From positions 1,550,001 to 1,614,000 of the forward strand of contig LATX02000211.1 in assembly GCA_001466705.2 (NCBI GenBank): 64,000 nt of DNA, given 5' to 3'. Origin of the DNA: Moniliophthora roreri. Its lineage: Eukaryota; Basidiomycota; Agaricomycetes; Agaricales; Marasmiaceae. Below the pieces are notes generated by a model, which made no database searches, had not been told where the DNA came from, and saw only the letters and a program-made list of their open reading frames with translations. Position numbers and translations under genes: made by a program. Each line of letters starts with the position of its first letter. Within the stretch, counting starts at the first letter, position 1. Below, in pieces: positions 56,624 through 64,000 of the stretch.

Positions 56624-57980
56624 ATGGCCATGGACCCTAGTGCTCAGACACTTGTGCAAATCACACTCACTGCTGTAAGTGCAATTTTACCCTGTTCTGC
56701 ATAAGCTCATTGGCAGTTTCCAGGTTCAATTTCTCCTCTATGGTCCGTATCGTCACTTGTCTGCAAAAGTAAAGACCGAACCTCTTGTGATCCAGGCGTA
56801 TACACTGTATTATTTGGCCTCTCCATGCATATTCTGTCCAATAGGCCGAGATTCTCTCGAATAAATCTAAGCTTCCTTGCTACTATCCTCCTATTCATTC
56901 TTTCAACAGCGGACACCGCAGTTTGTGTTGGTGGAGATATCCTGACATGGTGCAATAGGTATGGATGATTCAATTTCCGTTTATTGTTATTTACGAAATT
57001 GGCTATCTCCCATCTTAGTTGTTATTCAAGGACTCGAAATATTGAGCGGCTTTTCTACGCTCAGTTCTACCTCAAAATCACTTCTAGGTATGCATGCTAC
57101 TACTATCTCCCGCGTTTCCCTGATAACATCATGATGTACGGCCTACATAGTATGGCCGCGGATGCCATCCTGGTAAAGACACAACCTGCATATACACTAG
57201 TTTGTGTTCTCTGACCATGCATTCTTAGCTATGGCGTTTCTACGCAGTATGGCGAAAATGTTGGAAAGTTGTCATACCACCGATGCTCCTCTCCTTTGTT
57301 AGTCATGGTGAGATACTCAAATACCCTCGTCATGATCTGGTTATCTCGTACTCACGGTCCTAGTCGTTGCATTTATCGTGACTCAGGTTATTGGGGTCAC
57401 TCCCCACGCTTTGATATACTCAGCCGGAATCGAGATGGATTCTTTCCAAGATGTGGCCATTGCCATTACTGGAGTAGTGAACGGGTTGAATAATTTATTG
57501 GTATCATCTCTTATAGGCGCGTTTCTAAGCCATTCCGCTACACAGTTCCCTGAGAATGATTGTAGCATTCCGTATTCTTCGTATGAGTCGTGAAATAATG
57601 CCCTATCTGAATTCAAAGCCGAAGAAAATGTACACCACTATAATTGCTGCAACGTACGTGTGTTCTCTCTTTATGTCATAGTATAGGCTGACATCTCGCT
57701 AGGTTTGAGTCTGGGTTGATCTATTCAGTATTTCTCATTATACTTTCGACTATAGCGATAGAGCTATCTTGGCCGAGGCCCAACGTACGCGACTACACTG
57801 ACTTTTTTGTTCGATCCAATATGGTCAACATATGTTTGCGTGCTTGGCCATCTATTGCGGTGAGCTCATTCATATTATATCTTGTATCTGGGAATTTACA
57901 TGTTCCTGTAATGGCAGGGCATCGCGTCGACGATTATCATAGTCCGCGTCACTCTTGATGTTAGCATGAACGAAACTTGA
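56624..57980 (+). CDS. Divergent 7TM relative with matching exon layout
   Basis: It starts at 56624 (MAMDPSAQTLVQITLTA, exon 1 to 56674). Then VQFLLYG (56724-56742), VYTVLFGLSMHILSN to DILTWCN (56796-56958), a short exon (57019-57087), MAADAIL (57151-57172), LWRFYAVWRKCWKVV (57229-57307), VVAFIVTQVIGVTP to NGLNNLL (57364-57500), a cytosolic-loop exon, FESGLIYSVFLIIL and the final GIASTIIIVRVTLDVSMNET, stop 57978-57980. Exon count and order, the position of the YG split and the FESG and GIAxT exon starts equal those of the 7TM array, so the two are related. The junction between the NGLNNLL exon and the next one does not keep frame with any splice pair I tried. The gene may therefore be recently broken or use an unusual site. 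Confidence 0.7.
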
Positions 57981-60900
57981 TGCACGTTAGCTTCAAGCTT
58001 TTTTATCTTCTAGTCTGTAGACAATGCATAATAAGTAAAAAGAGCAGCATGAGGGATAGGACTGGCACCTACTTTCTTAATGGCCAATCATGCCACTATA
58101 TATCATTCGCCAACTAAGGCCCCGAACAGGCCATATTCTACCGCACTCCCGCGCACGGCTCCGAAAACAGACTTGACCTGATTGATCCCGTTGGTAACCG
58201 AAAGCTAGGCCCGAGAATTCATGATCACTCCAGAGAGAGAACATAGGTTAGACAGCTCGAAATGCGGAATGGGAATAAGACGCTCACCCAATCATGCTAA
58301 GGTGATCTACGTAAACTGTATACACCTTGTTTCTCTCTACCGCATTACGACACCTCCAAGAGCCAAGAGCCAGAGAGACAACTTCTTCAAGTACATCGGA
58401 TGAGATAAGTTGGCTCTCCTGCAATCGAGCATGTAAAGTGTAGATCCTTGCCATGGTAGCCATGGTATGAAGACGAGGATGTCTCGAGAGTAGGGATAGC
58501 ACGATAGGGTAGAGCGACGGAGATCTCCGTTTCACTAGCGGCCGCTCGGAAGCTTGAGGTAGCAAATGTTGACCTTGCCTCTATCAAGCCTTGAGTATCG
58601 GAAGGAACAGAACCGCCAAAAGTGAGTCATACCAAGTCAGATCTCATGTCCGCTCTTTACATGCTGATGGGATCTAGGCCGCAACGAACGTATCGTGTAA
58701 GGCGGTGATGTGGCATGCAGTGTCTGAGAGTGATCAGAACAATTAGACAGGCGAGCGGACAGCCAGAACATGGATATGCTCACAAGGTGGCCTCGCTTTC
58801 TTCTATGACCGTATGAGAAAACGTTGCTTAATATCGGAACAGCAGTGACCGACAGAAATTGACAACCATAGGGCAATGGATCTGGTGTTGGCAGCGTGAA
58901 TGGGAATTCCGGAATCTTGGAGGGATGAAATAATTGTTAGAGAAACGGAGTGTCGTGAATGGAAGTGTGCGATGAACGTCTGTACAGAGATTGGAGTGGA
59001 TGTGTTGAAGCGCCAGGTGCTCGGGGAGGGGATAAGTTGATCTGGGTGGCCGCCTATTCCAACAACGTTCCGAAGTATGAGGCCGATAACGGATAGCCCC
59101 TCTGCACCGCATGAATGGTTTGCAAGGTATCGTCCATTGACGAAGGTCTGACTGTTGTGGGGAGAGTGTAGAGGAGGAAGCTCTTCGTTGATGGTTTAAT
59201 GAACGTAGTTCAGACGTCAGAGCACCCGCAACGACGTGGATACATTTCGTCGGTATGTTCTGACTGTTGTGAGAGGAATACGAAGGCGGGATAGTCAGAG
59301 AAGACCATGTAGGTGAACGGCTCCATGGTTTCATGAGTGGCGAAAGCCCACGCGAAATGAACGCTGTTTTTCGCTAATACAAAGACTTGATAACCGAATG
59401 ACAACATAATAAAGCATAAGCGTGCTCACCAATCCACCCAAAATGCATGAAACGCACCATCGACCATTTCCTAACATATTAGGTACCGTCTTGCACTAAT
59501 TCCAACGGCTACGAACACCCTCTTCTTCACCGGCATGCGTAGTTTTCCCACATAGGAGGAAGGAGTCGGGAGATATGGATGTCCATCCTGGCTGCCATTG
59601 ACACCGCTGGCAACATGGAAAGAGGTATTCTAGGCGCTATTGAGAGGGGGCAGCAGAACAGTTCGGGAAGGGTAGAGCTCGATACTGCGAGGGCTTTTCT
59701 CATGGATAGGAGTTCCTTGGAGCCTGTTATCAACATAACGAGAGATACGGATGTATGAAGTCCGCTCTATCTTTGAAAGGATCAGCAAGATGGAATCACG
59801 TTGAGCTTCAGAACGCACTTGCACAACAACCCGGTGCCTGGCTCTACAGTGCCTGTTCATCGTGATAATCCCGATTTTCCCAAACGCTCACATAACAGTG
59901 CCTTTTTGTGATTCCTTGCATTCATTTTGGGCAAATATAGGACTCCACGAATATCCAAAAACGGAATTAAAAAATAACTTTGGTTTTTTCAACCACGAAA
60001 CAAGGAACTTACCTATAGTTCCACAAACTTTGCCTAAGAACACCGTTCTATCAGATATTTGACCTCCTGCAGTATTGAAACCCAACATCACCATCGTCTA
60101 GGAGAGAGCAAGACAAAGAATGGTTGGCTGCCGTTGACCTCGGTTACCTGGAACCGGAACTGCCGAGTGTTTGACTCGAGCGCTGAAGCCAAACACGCGC
60201 TGACAACGAGCTCTTTCTTCATCACGTTCCCCACCTCGGTGATCCTCTATATTGCATAGGGTTTAACAAAAGTTATTTCTGGCAACTCCCTGGGAGAGAA
60301 CGAACAGAGACTCATCGGGCTGTGGTCAACTCCCTACGGCGCGTCATGTTGACCTTGCAATGCACGAGTAATCGACTCAGACTTCGGTAAGAGTTTTCTA
60401 CTCCTGGCTTCATGACCTTCTAACTACCTCGAATCTCCAGTGCCGCTCACTACGAACAAACCTAAGCACTTGGAATCCATATTGGTGGTATCCACTTGGA
60501 CGTGGGGGAAAATTTTCGGCGGCTTCATGACAAGCTCAGGAACTGGTGCGATTTTGTCTCTTATCATTTCTTGAATTGTTAACAATCGTTCTCGCGTCGT
60601 TTGCTCAGTGACATACCGGAGACCTAACCAGAAGATCCGTGCTATATCAACCCATATGCTCTGCTCGCTTCGTTAAATTGCGTCGACTGTCCTCCGTGTG
60701 GCATCTTGCAATTTGGTCCAGAGTGGCCGCGTTGCGTTCCTCCAACGTAGAAAAACGTCTCCCCCCAAAGCTACCTAGCACGAGCCTACGTGTCAATGTC
60801 CAACTGGTCAGGGTACGTGTCGCCCATTACACCCCGTAATTTGGGTTAACTTACCGTCTCCAATAAGCTTATATCACTCGTCCCTTTATACCCCATATCG

Positions 60901-61826
60901 ATAACGACCGTCGCCAGCTTTCGATTTTGCTAGAACCTCACTGCCTTCACAAAGGGACTCCATGGTACGCTGGATGAGATAAGTTCCACAGTCTCATATA
61001 TCGGTGCCCTGTACGCTTCTCTCTCGAGGACTCCCAAGATATGTGCGCTTTGGATCGTATCATGAAGAATTTGCCCATCTCTCCAACACCGACCCAGCCT
61101 CATCGCCACACCCAATCCCCTTCTTCCGTGACATTGGGGTGTAATTCGACTGCACCTGACCAGTGGTACGACCGATTCAGCGTTGTAGGCGGAAGTTTTG
61201 CTGTCAACGAAATGGGTCAGGAGAATATTCACACTGCGTGAGTCGTTCCCGATGCATGTCTTCCTTCATGTGATGATTGATGCGATGTGATATATAGATT
61301 ATATTCAGTGTCTCGTGCTTACTAACAGAATAGCTGGATTCTGGGAAAGCATCATTAGAGTATGATCAGAAGACACAATCGAAACACTCGTGTACTTTCC
61401 TTATAGGATACAAATATAATCGTTTGCAACGTCCATCTACGTATCACGATAGTCGGATCTGCTCGTCTGATCGAGACACTCCAGCCCATCTCACTGTTTC
61501 CCAAGATGAACACTGCCTCTGGATCCCGAGATATCAAGTTGCCAAGTTACCTTCGAACTGGAAGTCACACTTGAACAGATGGTAAATAAGCGGGAAGTTG
61601 ATGAACATTACGGTGGCTATGGAAGGGCAATCGATTCCTTTCAGCTCAGAACGGCATGTCTTGTACAGTATTGCATAAGAATAGGTCGATTTTACTTTAA
61701 TAGCGAGCTTTTCACCACCGCCATGTTCTCGCAGGTGAATTCAACCGCTCTTTGACAGACATATTCGCTGACATGATCAAATTCTTGGAATGTTCACGGT
61801 ACGTTCCTCGCATTCATCCATTCATC
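57981..61826. other. Intergenic and decayed stretch
   Basis: Minus-strand frames at 58284-59860 contain some protein-like pieces (VFVLAKNSVHFAWAFATHETM; MEPFTYMVFSDYPAFVF) that may be exons of a lost membrane gene, but no continuous structure could be built. 60640-61330 is related to 52300-53990. The remainder shows nothing supported. Confidence 0.35.
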
Positions 61827-62820
61827 ATGGTGCTCATGCGCTTCCTCAGCGATCAGGTCCTCCTTTGGATCTCAATAACTATTCCACTCGTGTCGTCGTT
61901 CAAGATCTTTACACAGCCCTCTGTAGCCGTAGGCCAGAACGCGAGTTTCAGCTGGACTTGGAACCAGAGCGAACCGGATCCTCAATTTATTGGGATAGCT
62001 CTAAAGACAAACGCAAGTAACGATGGATGTCCTGAGATATGGAGTGCCTTGGGCATGTCGGAGGTTTATAAACCGGATGAAATCGTGAAATATACTCTCA
62101 GGATTGAAGAGCTTCCCTTGGAATTTGACAACACAAAGCGAGCAATAGAATATTTTGTGGTCAGGCAGACAGGGTAAGTAACCCCACGGTTCTTGAAAGA
62201 AATCTGCTCATTGTGTTCGAACTATTTTTAGGCCCTATCGTCTTTGTGCATATTCGTATAATGAGTCTCGACAGTAAATAAAGCTTTTACCCCTTCTCTT
62301 CAGCTCCTCAGACCTGATACAAGAGACAGAGCCAATTCTAGCCTGGTAGCTTCATCAGACGAGTTTAGAGCCATAGCTGTTGATAACAGGTAATTAATCC
62401 CTAGCTGTTACCCACGGATATGGTCTGACGTTTTCCAATAGAAGCAAGTCCATAAGAATGAGCGTCATTGCTATTTCGACTCTCGGAAGCTTCACGTCCT
62501 TACTGACGGTGATCATTCTTTTCTGGCGGCACCGCAGAAGAAAACGCGCCCATCATTCACTGGCAATATCAGATACTTCACATAATACAGCCCGAGTAGA
62601 TTCCGAGTCAAATTACGATACTCAGCCGGACGCAAGTCGTTCTGTTGAGCCAGTAAACCATCACGACCCAGTGGCGACCGGAATCGCCCCGAAGGCAGAA
62701 TCGGCTTGCAACACAATCCCATCTCTACCAATCAATCAGCAGGGAGAAGGGAGACAACCGAGGCCTCATGGTGAAAGGGGTTGGCAACCTCCGAGTCTGG
62801 CACGGGCTGGATATTTCTGA
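61827..62820 (+). CDS. Single-pass type I membrane protein (281 aa)
   Basis: Four exons (61827-62173, 62232-62273, 62312-62389, 62442-62820) join exactly to 281 residues. The start chosen (MVLMRFLSDQVLLW) gives a signal peptide, followed by a compact extracellular domain (FKIFTQPSVAVGQNASFSWTW, WSALGMSEVYKP, FVVRQTG) with potential N-glycosylation sites (NAS, NQS). One membrane helix (VIAISTLGSFTSLLTVIILFW) is followed by the basic RHRRRKR anchor and a hydrophilic, Pro-rich tail ending LARAGYF. Architecture and the FxW(T/S)W-type domain match the single-pass genes at 46857 and 50776. An upstream ATG at 61752 is in frame but would bury the signal peptide. Function unknown; surface location inferred. 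Confidence 0.82.
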
Positions 62821-63546
62821 GGGAGGCGGTGTACTGGAGACATCACTTCGATATGATGCACGATGCTTCATCCACGAATCATGGTCAACATTAGACATGA
62901 ATGCTACTTGAAGGCAATATAACCAGGCTCTTGGTAGTGTACAGTAAGTGCTTAGTACAAGTACTTTATTAGTATAAAGACATTAGATCGACGATAACAC
63001 ACGAGTGAGAAGTTACAACTGTATTCCGAGGGAGACAGGGCGTGCTAGTAAGTACTCATTCATCATCCACCATCGTGGTTCTTGAAAAATTCCGGGCTGC
63101 ATAGTGGGAAGGGTTAAAAGGTCCTTATATGCTCTAGATTGAATGTTTCTCGGATAACACTCACATCGTGATGATCGCGGGAAATGGTGACGCAAGCTTT
63201 CAAGGTGAGCACACTGTCTCTCTCTTTTTGACCAAACCCGTGCTCTTCCTCAACATGTCTCGCAAGTCACACCATCTCCTTTTAATTGCATCGCCCGTGA
63301 TCCGAGTCAGGTGAACTTGAATAAGGCATACGAATGCAACGATCTATATCACCCGTCCTAACGACCTATATCATTTAAATGATGTTCACATGTACCCTAC
63401 TTCGCTGGCAAGTTGCAACCGTGTCATCAGTGGTAGTAGATATGAAGTGTTATAAAGTGTGCATGTGAGTAATGGATGATTGCTACACTTCAAGTTCATG
63501 TTCAATTTCTCTGCGGAGATTTACTCCAGGAGAGAAAGGCCACAAG
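62821..63546. other. Intergenic stretch
   Basis: No coding signal. It holds the 3' region of the gene ending at 62820 and the promoter of the gene starting at 63547. Confidence 0.4.
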
Positions 63547-64000
63547 ATGGTTGTCGCTTTATCGCTGTTGATAGTATCCATTCTCCCTGGCGTGACGACT
63601 GCCACAGGCTTGAACCGGGTTATCCGACAAGGTGAGCGTCAGTACTCGCCTGAGCTTCGAACCCTTGTTACTCATTCATCGAAGATACTATAACGCCGAC
63701 ATTTCCACCAAACACATTCTCTGATACAGTCACTAATACATTCTCTGGTATTCAGCCTGTTGCATCATCATTCGCTCTTCACGTTTAACAAGATTTTATT
63801 CAAGACCAAACAATACCGCTTCCTCCGCCACGGAGCATACTTATTTTCGGGGTCATCGACAATTTGACTACCTGTGAATTAGCCTCGATATCATGGACTT
63901 TTGCTGGCCCTGAAGCACCTATTATGTTGACTGTTACAAATGTGGGGGCGCGCAGTGCTGAGCCTAGCACCTCTGCAGCTCTAGGATCGGAGGCTTTAGT
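63547..64000 (+). CDS. 5' part of another single-pass/secreted surface protein gene, cut by the window end
   Basis: Exon 1 (63547-63631) encodes a clear signal peptide, MVVALSLLIVSILPGVTTA, then TGLNRVIRQ, ending before a GTGAGC donor. From 63805 a second exon stays open to the window end: DQTIPLPPPRSILIFGV, LTTCELASISWTFAGPEAP, IMLTVTNVGARSAEP. The C-x-x-x-x-I-S-W-T-F-x-G pattern followed by IMLTV is typical of the extracellular domain of Agaricomycete single-pass proteins like those at 50776 and 61827. The 173-nt intron is longer than usual here, so a small extra exon may be hidden in it. The membrane segment would lie beyond 64000. Confidence 0.65.

Noticed and set aside
59210..59407. Minus-strand frame with VFVLAKNSVHFAWAFATHETM as a membrane-protein gene
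   Set aside because: Neighbouring pieces could not be joined by any splice pair, and the family could not be identified. Left as a possible remnant only.
1..64000. CRISPR arrays, operons, ribosome-binding sites and other prokaryotic features
   Set aside because: The spliced genes show a eukaryotic nuclear genome. The short repeats seen are transposon subterminal motifs or Thr-rich coding repeats.

Overview
The window reads as nuclear DNA of a mushroom-forming basidiomycete (Agaricomycetes). The evidence is many very short GT-AG introns (about 50-65 nt), a basidiomycete-type family of intron-rich seven-transmembrane (7TM) proteins, Ser/Thr-rich single-pass membrane proteins, a decayed sesquiterpene synthase, an intron-bearing tRNA-Ala, and many small non-autonomous DNA transposons. 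This is a fast-evolving accessory region: few housekeeping genes, much tandem duplication and much decay.

Layout. (1) 1-17.5 kb: three tandem units, each a minus-strand 7TM gene (1096-2651, 7202-8771, 12370-13834) followed by related non-coding or decayed sequence, then a tRNA-Ala site, then a plus-strand alpha/beta hydrolase. The copies have decayed in complementary ways. The tRNA is intact only in unit 1 and the hydrolase only in unit 3 (16436-17537). The unit-1 hydrolase is broken by a 1.5 kb hAT-like element with a target-site duplication. (2) 18.8-22 kb: a plus-strand 7TM copy whose 5' part is replaced by one arm of a perfect 67-bp inverted repeat, then an intact minus-strand copy. (3) 22-28.5 kb: mostly decayed sequence, one small membrane ORF, a sesquiterpene synthase pseudogene and a 242-bp MITE with perfect 30-bp terminal repeats. 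(4) 28.6-43 kb: four more intact minus-strand 7TM genes, with a broken isoprenylcysteine methyltransferase-like gene between the second and third. (5) 43.6-52 kb: a second copy of the hAT-like element, then a cluster of single-pass membrane protein genes with a tandem duplication of about 2 kb. One duplicate is intact (50776-51962); the other is riddled with CpG-to-TpG/CpA changes and a CGA-to-TGA stop. (6) 54.4-56.4 kb: a nested transposon insertion. (7) 56.6-58 kb: a divergent plus-strand 7TM relative. (8) 61.8-64 kb: two more single-pass membrane genes, the last running off the window.

Biology. The eight intact 7TM genes share one architecture: ten coding exons with the same phases, a basic RCYxIW motif after the third membrane segment, and an invariant GIAPTLI start to the last exon. 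They therefore look like a lineage-specific, recently expanded orphan receptor-like family. Function, ligand and G-protein coupling cannot be read from sequence. Nothing here amounts to a proven new system. The strongest candidates for follow-up are the 7TM array with its repeating module, the inverted-repeat-capped 7TM copy, the 7-bp-TSD transposon family and the strand-symmetric CpG decay.
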